From Lacihabitans soyangensis (GTDB taxonomy: Bacteria; Bacteroidota; Bacteroidia; Cytophagales; Spirosomataceae): a DNA stretch of 64,000 nucleotides. Below are positions 23,751-31,573 of this stretch, piece by piece (position 1 is the first letter of the stretch; each line of letters begins with the position of its first letter). The DNA is taken from positions 1-64,000 of the forward strand of contig NZ_RJUF01000004.1 of NCBI RefSeq assembly GCF_024343775.1, given 5' to 3'. The notes under the pieces were generated by a model, which worked only from the letters and a program-made list of their open reading frames with translations, was not told where the DNA came from and did no database searches. The translations under genes and the position numbers were made by a program.

Positions 23751-24389
23751 ATGAACAAATTAGTAAAGCTACTATCAATTTTTGCACTAGCTACAACTGT
23801 TTCATTTTGGTCTTGCAAAGGTGATCAAGGTATACAAGGAGAAACTGGCCCTGTCGGCCCTATTGGACCTACTGGTGTTGCTGGCCCTACTGGCCCTACA
23901 GGCCCTGCTGGTGCTGTTGGCCCTGCTGGTCCAGCCGGAGCAAATGGCAATGCAAACGTTCAAAGCTTCCAAGCTACTGTAAAGTCTACAGACTGGAAAG
24001 AAGTTGACGTTACTGGCGTTGGCAATGGTGTATCTAGCAAATGGGGTGGTGTAGCGATAACAAATGCCTTGGTTTCAACAGACAAATTCGTTATGGTTTT
24101 TGTTAAAAATGGGGAAACTTTGAAAGCTTTGCCAATTCTATATACAAAGGATTTTGATAACTCTGTGGAGCGTTTAGACTACGGTTATAAAACTGGTCAA
24201 GTAGAGTTGTTCTACAGAATGCAGTCTCAATTGTTTGGTACAAACGGATCAACTTCTTACAAACCAAACGGTGACTTAACGTTTGACATTGTTGTAACTT
24301 CTAAAACTGTTGGTGCTTCTCTTGAGAAAAGCGGTGTTGACATGAAAAACTACAAAGAAGTCATGAATTTCTTGAGTACTAGCTTGTAA
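23751..24389 (+). CDS. Collagen-like repeat lipoprotein
   Basis: A 212-aa lipoprotein: the signal ends in SFWSC (Cys22), then fifteen uninterrupted Gly-X-Y triplets at residues 24-68 (encoded by 23820-23954), rich in GPT, GPA and GPV. Such tracts form collagen triple helices in bacteria, so the protein is expected to trimerise and project from the envelope. The C-terminal 140 residues are a beta-rich globular domain ([47 protein letters not shown]) that probably nucleates trimers or binds a ligand. Single-gene unit with its own terminator; divergent from the pepT operon. Confidence 0.9.
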   Translation: MNKLVKLLSIFALATTVSFWSCKGDQGIQGETGPVGPIGPTGVAGPTGPTGPAGAVGPAGPAGANGNANVQSFQATVKSTDWKEVDVTGVGNGVSSKWGGVAITNALVSTDKFVMVFVKNGETLKALPILYTKDFDNSVERLDYGYKTGQVELFYRMQSQLFGTNGSTSYKPNGDLTFDIVVTSKTVGASLEKSGVDMKNYKEVMNFLSTSL

Positions 24390-24407
24390 TATCAAAAGGT
24401 CTTAATG

Positions 24408-24448
24408 AAAACCCTTTCTCTGCAACCAGCGAAAGGGTTTTTTTATTT
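24408..24448 (+). terminator. Intrinsic terminator of the collagen-like gene
   Basis: AAAACCCTTTC (24408-24418) pairs perfectly with GAAAGGGTTTT (24431-24441) around a 12-base loop and is followed by more T. The next gene starts 3 bases later. Confidence 0.9.
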
Positions 24449-24450
24449 TT

Positions 24451-25575
24451 ATGAAATCCAAAGTAATATCGTTTTTAATCGCTTTAATTGTTTGTCAACT
24501 ACCTTGTAAAGCTCAATTTTTAGACGATGAAAAGAACAAAGAACAGACTATTAAAGGCTTAGACTTCCTTTATAATCAGCAGTTTGACCAAGCCAAAGAG
24601 GCCTTAAACAACGTAAAATTGGCCTATCCACAACACCCCGTGAAGTTTCTACTTAATGCCTTAGAACTACAATGGCAATATGTGCCAATAGACAAAAATC
24701 CAGAAATCTTAAAAAAATATATAGCTGAACTAAACAAATGCATCTCAGCGGCCAAGGTGATTTACAAAAATCCTAAATACAAAAAGGAGGCTACTTTTTT
24801 CCTTTTGGCTGCTCATGGATTCATTGCACTGTCAAATAATTACCAAAAGGAATACTTCGATGCCGCCAGCGAGGCAAAAAAAGCTTATTCCTTTTTCAAT
24901 GAAGGAAAAAAATATAAAAATGAGAACCCCGAATTTTTGTTTGCATCTGGATTATATAATTTTTACAGAGTGCAGTATCCAGAATCTCACCCGATGGTGA
25001 AACCAGTGGTAATGTTTTTTGAAAACGGCAATAAAAAACTTGGCCTTCAGGAACTCGAAAACTCCTATAAAAAATCTATTTTCAGCAGAACCGAAGCTGC
25101 CTTATATTTGGTTAACATCAACATAAAGTACGAATCAAACTTTAAAAAATCTCTGGTCTATTCGAATATTCTACATTCAAAATACCCCAATAACTATATT
25201 TTCAAGATAAAGCACGTGGAGAGTTTATTGCTAAACAATGAATTTGAAGAAGCCATAAAACTTATTGAGCAATTAAAATCCAGAAAAGATAAAGTGAGCC
25301 AGTTGTCAACATTGGTTTTTGAAGCTTATAAAGAAGAACACGCAGACAAAAATCTACAGGGGGCTTTAGTAAACTATGCAAAAGCACTGAAAATACCTCA
25401 CGATGACCGCTACACCAAAGAATATCATGGAATGGCATATTTGGGAATGGCTCGTATATTTGTGAAACAAAAAGACCTAGGAAAAGCAAAGGCTTTGTAT
25501 AAAGAATGCCTCCAAATAGCAGAATACCAATGGGTTGTGGATGCCGCTAAAACAGAATTAAAAAAAATATCTTAA
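24451..25575 (+). CDS. Exported TPR-like helical-repeat protein
   Basis: A 374-aa protein with signal peptide MKSKVISFLIALIVCQLPCKAQ. The mature protein is helical with hairpins resembling TPRs: GLDFLYNQQFDQAKEALNNV (about 34-53) at the N-terminus and GMAYLGMARIFVKQKDLGKA near 335-355 at the C-terminus, where the spacing of Gly/Ala/Tyr fits the TPR consensus. The central part (residues 120-220) is more divergent. Probably a periplasmic scaffold; partner unknown. It starts right after the terminator of the collagen-like gene and is followed within 10 bases by pyrC, suggesting shared transcription with it. Confidence 0.78.
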   Translation: MKSKVISFLIALIVCQLPCKAQFLDDEKNKEQTIKGLDFLYNQQFDQAKEALNNVKLAYPQHPVKFLLNALELQWQYVPIDKNPEILKKYIAELNKCISAAKVIYKNPKYKKEATFFLLAAHGFIALSNNYQKEYFDAASEAKKAYSFFNEGKKYKNENPEFLFASGLYNFYRVQYPESHPMVKPVVMFFENGNKKLGLQELENSYKKSIFSRTEAALYLVNINIKYESNFKKSLVYSNILHSKYPNNYIFKIKHVESLLLNNEFEEAIKLIEQLKSRKDKVSQLSTLVFEAYKEEHADKNLQGALVNYAKALKIPHDDRYTKEYHGMAYLGMARIFVKQKDLGKAKALYKECLQIAEYQWVVDAAKTELKKIS

Positions 25576-25585
25576 TTTAATCAAT

Positions 25586-26923
25586 ATGTCGAGCTCGCTG
25601 ATTTTAAACGCCAAAGTCATAAATGAGGGAAAAATAGAGGAATTAGATGTCTTTGTAAAAGATGGGAAAATTGACAAAATAGGTAAAGACCTCAGACATT
25701 TAACTGCTGATAATATAGTAGATGCCTCAGAGAAATACCTAATGCCTGGTGTTATAGATGACCAAGTGCACTTTAGAGAGCCGGGATTAACACATAAAGC
25801 GACTATTGAGAGTGAATCGAAAGCTGCTTTGGCGGGAGGAACTACCAGCTTTATGGAAATGCCCAATACCGTTCCCAATGCCCTTACACAAGCCTTATTG
25901 GAGGACAAATACCAAATAGCGGCTCAATCAAGCTGGACAAACTACTCGTTTTTTATGGGTGGGTCCAATGACAATTATGATGAAGCCATGAAGACTGATT
26001 TGAGTCAAGTATGTGGTTTAAAGCTATTTATGGGTAGCTCTACCGGAAATATGTTGGTTGACAATGAAAAAACACTTGAGAACATTTTTAGTAATTTCTC
26101 AGGGCTAATAGCTACACATTGTGAAGACGAAGGCACTGTGAGAGCCAATCTGGAATTCTACAAAGAAAAATATGCAAATGGCGTAATTCCATATGATATT
26201 CATGCTCTCATCAGAAACGAGAAAGCCTGCTACTTATCCAGCTCTATGGCCTCGAGTTTAGCAAAAAAACATGGCACACGTCTTCATATCCTCCATATTT
26301 CGACGGGTGAAGAGCTCGAGTTATTCGATAATTCTATACCTCTAGCCGACAAAAAGTTGACCTCCGAGGTTTGTGTGCATCATTTATATTTTGACGCCGA
26401 AGATTATAAGCAACTTGGCACCAAGATAAAGTGTAACCCGGCCATCAAACACAATCATCGAGAAAAACTTTTAGCAGGTCTACTGAACGATAAACTCGAT
26501 ATTATTGCCACCGACCATGCACCTCACACCATAGAAGAAAAATCCAGTGACTATTGGAATGCACCTTCTGGTTTGCCATTGATACAAAATAGCCTCCAAG
26601 TTATGCTTGATTTTTATGCAAAAGGCAAAATAAGTCTGGAGAAAATTATAGAGAAAATGTGCCACGCTCCGGCAGAATGCTTCAAAATAGACCGCCGTGG
26701 GTATATTAGAGAAGGCTATTGGGCAGATTTGGTACTGGTAGATTTAAACTCACCATATACAGTTTCGAAAGAAAATATACTATATAAAGCAGGTTGGTCG
26801 CCTTTTGAAGGAAAAACCTTCGGAGCCAGTGTGTGCAAGACTTACATTTCGGGCGAATTACTTTATGACGAAGGTAATTTCTACAATAAGAAGTCAGGTA
26901 AAAGGCTCTTGTTCAATCGATAA
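25586..26923 (+). CDS. pyrC: Dihydroorotase-like amidohydrolase
   Basis: A 445-aa cyclic amidohydrolase, third step of pyrimidine synthesis (carbamoyl-aspartate to dihydroorotate). Motifs: VHFREPGLTHK near 61-71, GGTTSFMEMPNTVPN near 86, HCEDE, LHILHISTGEE, and the catalytic Asp in ATDHAPHTIEEKS. The metal motif that is normally HxH reads Gln60-Val-His62 (DDQVH), a variant I recall from other Bacteroidota PyrC proteins; it may alter metal content but does not argue against function. Length matches type I dihydroorotases. Followed by a bidirectional terminator. An allantoinase or hydantoinase-like role is the main alternative. Confidence 0.88.
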   Translation: MSSSLILNAKVINEGKIEELDVFVKDGKIDKIGKDLRHLTADNIVDASEKYLMPGVIDDQVHFREPGLTHKATIESESKAALAGGTTSFMEMPNTVPNALTQALLEDKYQIAAQSSWTNYSFFMGGSNDNYDEAMKTDLSQVCGLKLFMGSSTGNMLVDNEKTLENIFSNFSGLIATHCEDEGTVRANLEFYKEKYANGVIPYDIHALIRNEKACYLSSSMASSLAKKHGTRLHILHISTGEELELFDNSIPLADKKLTSEVCVHHLYFDAEDYKQLGTKIKCNPAIKHNHREKLLAGLLNDKLDIIATDHAPHTIEEKSSDYWNAPSGLPLIQNSLQVMLDFYAKGKISLEKIIEKMCHAPAECFKIDRRGYIREGYWADLVLVDLNSPYTVSKENILYKAGWSPFEGKTFGASVCKTYISGELLYDEGNFYNKKSGKRLLFNR

Positions 26924-26927
26924 ATAC

Positions 26928-26962
26928 AAAAAAAGTCGCTCCATTTAGAAGCGACTTTTTTT
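26928..26962. terminator. Bidirectional terminator, pyrC / small conserved gene
   Basis: AAAAAAAGTCGCT (26928-26940) and AGCGACTTTTTTT (26950-26962) form a perfect 13-bp stem with a 9-base loop; A- and T-runs at both feet serve both convergent genes. Confidence 0.9.
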
Positions 26963-26969
26963 TGAGTAC

Positions 26970-27170
26970 TTATGTGAGTTTTACTCTTCTAAAGACCTTA
27001 TTAAGTACGGTTTGATAAATTTTCCCAAATTTCTCATAGCACCAGTTTTTTAACTCTTTCATTTCTGGTGGCAGCAACTCCTTTAAACCCTTTTTTAATT
27101 CTTTTTCGAATAACTTTGAATCAAAACTAACTTTATCCAAGATCATTTTTATATACTCAAGCATCTTCAT
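26970..27170 (-). CDS. Conserved small protein (66 aa)
   Basis: A highly charged, helical 66-aa protein with no signal peptide. The pattern LEYIKMILDKVSFDSKLFEKEL ... ELKNWCYEKFG resembles small proteins I have seen across Bacteroidota, with conserved SFD, LF-KEL and the WC tail. It sits alone between pyrC and ispH; the upstream 93-base gap holds no other gene. Start could be Met1 or Met3. Function unknown. Confidence 0.72.
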   Translation of the reverse strand: MKMLEYIKMILDKVSFDSKLFEKELKKGLKELLPPEMKELKNWCYEKFGKIYQTVLNKVFRRVKLT

Positions 27171-27263
27171 GGGTAATATGTTTATGTCATTATATAACGT
27201 CGTTTATTTTCAATTCTTTTATAAATCTTTAAAAATAATCTTCCATTTAAGACTTTTTAAGGA

Positions 27264-28487
27264 CTACACTCGGGATATTACATTTTCAAAATCGGTACTT
27301 TCCTCAAAAAATCCAACAATTTTTCTAAGAACAGTCTCCACGACAGCATCTGGGCAAGACGCACCGCATGTGAGTACAATTGTAGGTTTTTTACCAAAAC
27401 TAAAAACACCAAAACTTTCCTTTTCCGTTTGAGTATGGATGTCAAAATGAGATACACAGTCTACCGATATTAGGTCGGCCTCCGTCTGAATAAAGTAAGT
27501 AGGAAAAGTGGTTTCAAGTAATTCCACCAAATGTGTTGTATTCGAACTGTTATAACCACCCACCACTATGGCCAAATCAGCTTGCTCTTTCATAAGGGCA
27601 TAAGTAGCATCCTGATTGTCGTTGGTAGCATAACAAAGTGTATCTCGCGTACTTGCAAAAAAGGCTGGAATCTGCAACTCTGATAAGTTCTTTGCTTTAA
27701 TAAGTTCGCCCTTTAAATAGTTGGCGATATCCTGAGTTTCTGAGGCCAACATAGTGGTTTGATTCACCACACCGAATCTTTCCAGATCCTTTTCAGGATC
27801 AAATCCTTCAGAAAATCTACCTTGAAACTGCTGATAAAATTCTGCCGAGGTTTTCTCCTTTCTGATGTAGGCTGCCAAAAGCTCCGCCTCCGACATGTCT
27901 TTTATAACTATGGTGGGCGAGTTTTCTTGACTATGCGAAAATGTCGCTCGGGTTTCTTCGTGATCGGGTTTTCCATGTACTATAACACTAAATCCCCTCT
28001 CTCCTATTTGTTGGGCACGGTTCCAGACTTTCTCAACAAAAGGACAAGTAGTATCATATTGGTATGAATTTATACCTAAAGCAGCCAGTTCGTTTTGCAA
28101 CTCGATGGTCGTTCCAAAAGCCGGCACTATCACTATGTCATCTGCTTTTAGATCTGCAAAGGCTTCCAATTTATTGCCTTTTGTATCCATCAAAAACTTT
28201 ACTCCTCTAGACAACAAATCGGCGTTTACCTCAGGGTTATGGATCATTTCGCTTAACAAGAAAATCCGCTTACCTTCATTCTCTGTTAACACTTTATAGG
28301 CAATCTCCACCGCATTTTCTACACCATAACAAAACCCAAAATGCCTAGCTATCAATATCTTAACACTCTCGAAATCCAGAACAGTAGGACTAAAGTCTTT
28401 CTTTAACTTATCTTTTAACCTGCGTTTTTCTTTGATACTTGCTATTATGGAACTTCTATATATTTGCGGAATCTCAAATGTCTTCAT
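27264..28487 (-). CDS. ispH: 4-hydroxy-3-methylbut-2-enyl diphosphate reductase
   Basis: Last step of the MEP isoprenoid pathway, giving IPP and DMAPP through a 4Fe-4S enzyme. The three cluster cysteines are visible: Cys53 in HFGFCYGVENA, Cys148 in DTTCPFVEKVW, and one of the LTCGASCPDA cysteines (Cys374 or 378). VGGYNSSNTTHL and GVVNQTTM are further family motifs. At 407 aa it is about 90 residues longer than E. coli IspH because of an N-terminal basic extension (1-42) and an insert near 200-230. This long form is common in the phylum. A -7-like box TAATTTTG lies upstream on the minus strand at 28544-28537. Confidence 0.95.
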   Translation of the reverse strand: MKTFEIPQIYRSSIIASIKEKRRLKDKLKKDFSPTVLDFESVKILIARHFGFCYGVENAVEIAYKVLTENEGKRIFLLSEMIHNPEVNADLLSRGVKFLMDTKGNKLEAFADLKADDIVIVPAFGTTIELQNELAALGINSYQYDTTCPFVEKVWNRAQQIGERGFSVIVHGKPDHEETRATFSHSQENSPTIVIKDMSEAELLAAYIRKEKTSAEFYQQFQGRFSEGFDPEKDLERFGVVNQTTMLASETQDIANYLKGELIKAKNLSELQIPAFFASTRDTLCYATNDNQDATYALMKEQADLAIVVGGYNSSNTTHLVELLETTFPTYFIQTEADLISVDCVSHFDIHTQTEKESFGVFSFGKKPTIVLTCGASCPDAVVETVLRKIVGFFEESTDFENVISRV

Positions 28488-28614
28488 TCAATTGGTTTTC
28501 GTTATTTTGAAAACTTAATGCATTATTGCTTTGTTCCAAAATTATCAATTAATCTGCTCATTAGTGCTAAATATTAATTATTTTCGCACCTTTCTTCCTA
28601 ATATTTTTCAGCAC

Positions 28615-30309
28615 ATGAGGTCAAAACTTCTGTTCCTTGTATTTCTTGTAAGTCTGCAAAGTGGTTTCTCGCAAAGTGCCAATAGTTCAATTTCACAAAT
28701 ATCTGATGCATTTCTTGAAAGAATAGAAGTTAAATCTGGCAAACTATCTAATACATTTCATGCCAACGTAAAACCCTTCAGCAGACAACAAATAGGTGAT
28801 TTTTTAGCCCAAATAGATACCTCTACTTTTTTGAAATTTTCAAAAGTAGATAGGCGGAACCTCGAATATCTCCAGATAGATAATTGGGAGTTTATCAATC
28901 AAAATAAAATAATAGAAAATAAAAGTAAAAAACCCATCCTCAAGCATCTCTACAAAAACAAATCAGAGATGTACTATGTACAAGCTGATGATTATGACAT
29001 TCACGCTTCACCGATTTTAAATGTCGGTCTCGGAACCAACTCCGCCCATGGTGAATTAGCTTCAAAATCTACATTTGTAAATACGCGGGGAATAGAAATT
29101 AGAGGAAGCATTAACAAAAAGTTGGGCTTTTATACGATGTTAACTGATAACCAAAGCTCAAGTGCCAATTTTCTGGTGAATTTCTACAAAATTTACGAGG
29201 GTTATCCTTACCAATCGTTGGTAAAAATAAAAAATGATAACTACGATTTACTTCAAGGCGACTATTTTTCAGCTCTTGGCTATTTCGCCTTTAAGCCTAT
29301 AAAAAGCCTTACCCTGACGTTTGGACATGACAAAAACTTTATCGGCTCGGGAATCAGATCCATGGTTCTCAGTGATTTTAGTGCACCATATTTACAACTA
29401 AAAACAGACCTACGAATTGGCAGACTTCAATATTTGTCTATTCTAGGACAAATGACCAACCTACAAGTTGTAAATCCACCTTTTAGCCAAATCACCAACG
29501 CACCTAAGTACATGGCTTTTCATCACCTAAACATTAATCTTACCAAAACCCTCAATGTAGGTTTGTTTGAAAGCGTGATGTATGGCAATCGTAGAACAGG
29601 TTTTGAGTTAAACTATCTCAATCCCGTTATTTTCTACAGATTCGTGGAAGGTTATTTGGGGAGCTCTGACAATGCCATGGTTGGGGCCGACTTTAAGCTT
29701 AATCTTTTCAAAACATTTACGGCGTACGGCCAGTATTTTTTAGATGAGTACAATTCAACTGAGTTTAAAAAAGAGGGTTGGTGGTCCAAAAAATATGCTT
29801 GGCAACTGGGAGCAAAATATTTTGATGTATTTAAAATCAAAAATCTTGACCTCCAATATGAACTCAATAGGGCCAGACCCTACATGTATTCTCACTTTAC
29901 AGACTACACCAACTACGTAAATTACAACCTCCCTGTTGCTCATCCATTAGGAGCAAATTTTAAAGAAAACATTGTTTCTGTCAAATATCAACCTCATGCC
30001 AAAGTATTTCTATCATTTGTGGCCATGAGTGCCTTGAAAGGGGAAGACAAAGACAGTAGTAATTACGGGGGAAATATAAAACTTAATAACCGCATTGGAA
30101 GAATATCAGATTATGACAACTACATAGGTCAGGGCTTCGAAAACCGCATTAAAAATACAGAAATGGTGGCCTCGGTAATGGTAAAACACAACTTATTCAT
30201 TGATTTAATGTATCAAAGACGCAAAGATTCTTACTTTGAAGACGAAACCGAGAGTATTTTGTCGTTTGGCCTTAGGTGGAACATGGTGAGGAGGCAACTG
30301 CTATTTTAA
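28615..30309 (+). CDS. Wzi/RemB-like outer-membrane beta-barrel protein
   Basis: A 564-aa protein starting at ATG 28615 (MRSKLLFLVFLVSLQSGFSQ signal); the ORF begins 28 codons earlier without supporting features. The mature part is strand-rich with long aromatic beta segments: GLGTNSAHGELASKSTFVNT, TLTFGHDKNFIGSGIRSMVL near 270, GQYFLDEYNSTEFKKEGWW near 380, and it ends at a final strand LSFGLRWNMVRRQLLF with terminal Phe. The layout resembles the Wzi capsule-assembly family and the Flavobacterium gliding protein RemB. A role in surface polysaccharide or gliding is inferred. No neighbour of a capsule locus is present. Confidence 0.78.
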   Translation: MRSKLLFLVFLVSLQSGFSQSANSSISQISDAFLERIEVKSGKLSNTFHANVKPFSRQQIGDFLAQIDTSTFLKFSKVDRRNLEYLQIDNWEFINQNKIIENKSKKPILKHLYKNKSEMYYVQADDYDIHASPILNVGLGTNSAHGELASKSTFVNTRGIEIRGSINKKLGFYTMLTDNQSSSANFLVNFYKIYEGYPYQSLVKIKNDNYDLLQGDYFSALGYFAFKPIKSLTLTFGHDKNFIGSGIRSMVLSDFSAPYLQLKTDLRIGRLQYLSILGQMTNLQVVNPPFSQITNAPKYMAFHHLNINLTKTLNVGLFESVMYGNRRTGFELNYLNPVIFYRFVEGYLGSSDNAMVGADFKLNLFKTFTAYGQYFLDEYNSTEFKKEGWWSKKYAWQLGAKYFDVFKIKNLDLQYELNRARPYMYSHFTDYTNYVNYNLPVAHPLGANFKENIVSVKYQPHAKVFLSFVAMSALKGEDKDSSNYGGNIKLNNRIGRISDYDNYIGQGFENRIKNTEMVASVMVKHNLFIDLMYQRRKDSYFEDETESILSFGLRWNMVRRQLLF

Positions 30310-30310
30310 C

Positions 30311-30338
30311 AAAAAAAACCTGCGATTAAATCGCAGGT
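30311..30338 (-). terminator. Terminator overlapping the stop of the 80-aa gene
   Basis: Minus-strand reading gives ACCTGCGATT, one base, AATCGCAGGT, then eight T (A-run 30311-30318). The TAA of the 80-aa gene is within the stem; the convergent barrel gene ends at 30309. Confidence 0.85.
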
Positions 30339-30568
30339 CTAAAGCTTTTAGAAAAATTTAAGATGTTTTGTATCGTCGATTCTCTCGGACTTAGATTTAT
30401 CTGGTTCATTTCTTCTTTAATCTCTATACAGTCGAGATAGAACTCCAGCAAATCATTGTCATAAATTAAAGAGGTCTCAATGATAACATTTTCAGAACTC
30501 GAGGTTTCGTTATAAATGTAACGGACAATCTCATTCTGCGTTGATGTACAGGTTTGTGTCATAGGCAT
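30326..30568 (-). CDS. Small ECF-sigma-linked protein (80 aa)
   Basis: An acidic helical protein without a membrane span or zinc motif. It overlaps the end of the ECF sigma gene by 38 bases (32 if Met3 is the start) and shares its terminator, so the two are co-transcribed. The pattern IVRYIYNETSSSENVIIETSL...ESTIQNILNFSK is similar to small proteins I recall next to ECF sigma genes in Bacteroidota, which suggests a soluble regulator of the sigma factor; that role is inference. No characterised homologue known to me. Confidence 0.78.
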   Translation of the reverse strand: MPMTQTCTSTQNEIVRYIYNETSSSENVIIETSLIYDNDLLEFYLDCIEIKEEMNQINLSPRESTIQNILNFSKSFRPAI

Positions 30569-31136
30569 ATTTTGTTTTACTCATCAATTTTCTCAGATTG
30601 ATAAGAGCATAACGCATACGTCCTAATGCAGTATTGATACTCACGCCCGTAGCTTCGGCAATCTCTTGGAAACTGAGGTCTTCATAATGCCTCATTACCA
30701 ATACTTCGCGTTGTTGCTCCGGCAACTTCTTGATCATACTCCTCAAATGCTCGTAAGATTCTTTTTTGATTTGAGCTGACTCAATAGAATCTTCTGCGAA
30801 ATTAAGAGAGTTGAACACACTACTTCCATCCTCAAAAACTACGTTAGGATAACGTTTTGCCCTACGAAAATAGTCAATGGCCAAGTTGTGGGCAATCCGA
30901 AGAATCCATGGCAAAAATTTGCCTTCTTCGTTGTACCTTCCTTCTTTCAAGGTCTTTATGGCCTTAATAAAGGTGTCTTGGGTTAGGTCTTCAGCGACGT
31001 AACTGTCTTTCACAACAAGGTAAATAGTAGTGTAAACTTTGGACTTGTATCTATTAACAAGCGTGGCGAATGCCTTTTCGTCTCCACGTATGTACGCTGA
31101 TATAAGCTCACTTTCGTTAACTAGGATTTTTTCCAT
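30531..31136 (-). CDS. ECF RNA polymerase sigma factor
   Basis: A 201-aa sigma-70-family regulator. Region 2 includes TLVNRYKSKVYTTIYLVV, AEDLTQDTFIKAIKTLKEG and FLPWILRIAHNLAIDYFRR (about 22-95); region 4 includes LPEQQREVLVMRHYEDLSFQE and EIAEATGVSINTALGRMRYAL (about 138-180). No anti-sigma with a membrane span adjoins it; instead a small 80-aa acidic protein gene overlaps its 3' end. Its 5' leader has three TTAGTTAA-type words. The protein matches a class that is abundant in Bacteroidota genomes. Confidence 0.94.
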   Translation of the reverse strand: MEKILVNESELISAYIRGDEKAFATLVNRYKSKVYTTIYLVVKDSYVAEDLTQDTFIKAIKTLKEGRYNEEGKFLPWILRIAHNLAIDYFRRAKRYPNVVFEDGSSVFNSLNFAEDSIESAQIKKESYEHLRSMIKKLPEQQREVLVMRHYEDLSFQEIAEATGVSINTALGRMRYALINLRKLMSKTKYAYDTNLYINAE

Positions 31137-31573
31137 TATGTATTTTCAGATTAGTTAACGTAGAGTTTTATACCATATTGTACGAACGGGGTTTTTAAAT
31201 TTGAAGAATTATTTTTCCGAAATATAAAACAATAAATTTTTAAAAGTCAAATTTTGGTAGAAAAAAATTAGTTAACGGTTAGTTAATAACCATTTTAAAC
31301 ACAATATTTTCTCTTGAAAGACCTCTAAATTTACTTCAAAAACTATTCCAAATAAACAAAAAGGGCATTTAATGTGTCATAGGGAAGATTATATTGGGTT
31401 TTTCAACGTTTATTTAAAAAAAGACTTTTCGGTACGATTTTTGTAAAAGAGTATGTACGAAATGTTATTGAATGGTACTAAATCAAGCTTTCAAAACTTT
31501 TATCTAGTTTTTGATTATTTTTGCACCTAGGTGCTTAAAAAATTAACAAATATCAATTTTATCTGACATTAGG
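31137..31573. other. Divergent AT-rich intergenic region between ECF sigma and linker-barrel genes
   Basis: A 437-base gap with no credible gene or RNA gene. It holds three TTAGTTAA words on the sigma side (31151, 31268, 31279) and one TATTTTTG -7-like box (31516-31523) facing the plus-strand gene, about 50 bases before its start. I see no strong hairpin. Confidence 0.6.
31151..31288. promoter_or_regulatory. Three TTAGTTAA words upstream of the ECF sigma gene
   Basis: TTAGTTAACG occurs at 31151-31160 and 31268-31277, and TTAGTTAATA at 31279-31288. The last two are 11 bases apart, one helical turn, which would place two sites on one DNA face. Could be an operator; in AT-rich DNA chance repetition is also possible. 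Confidence 0.3.

Noticed and set aside
28531-28614. Upstream part of the Wzi-like ORF
   Set aside because: The signal peptide starts at 28615; the extra 28 residues are not like a leader.
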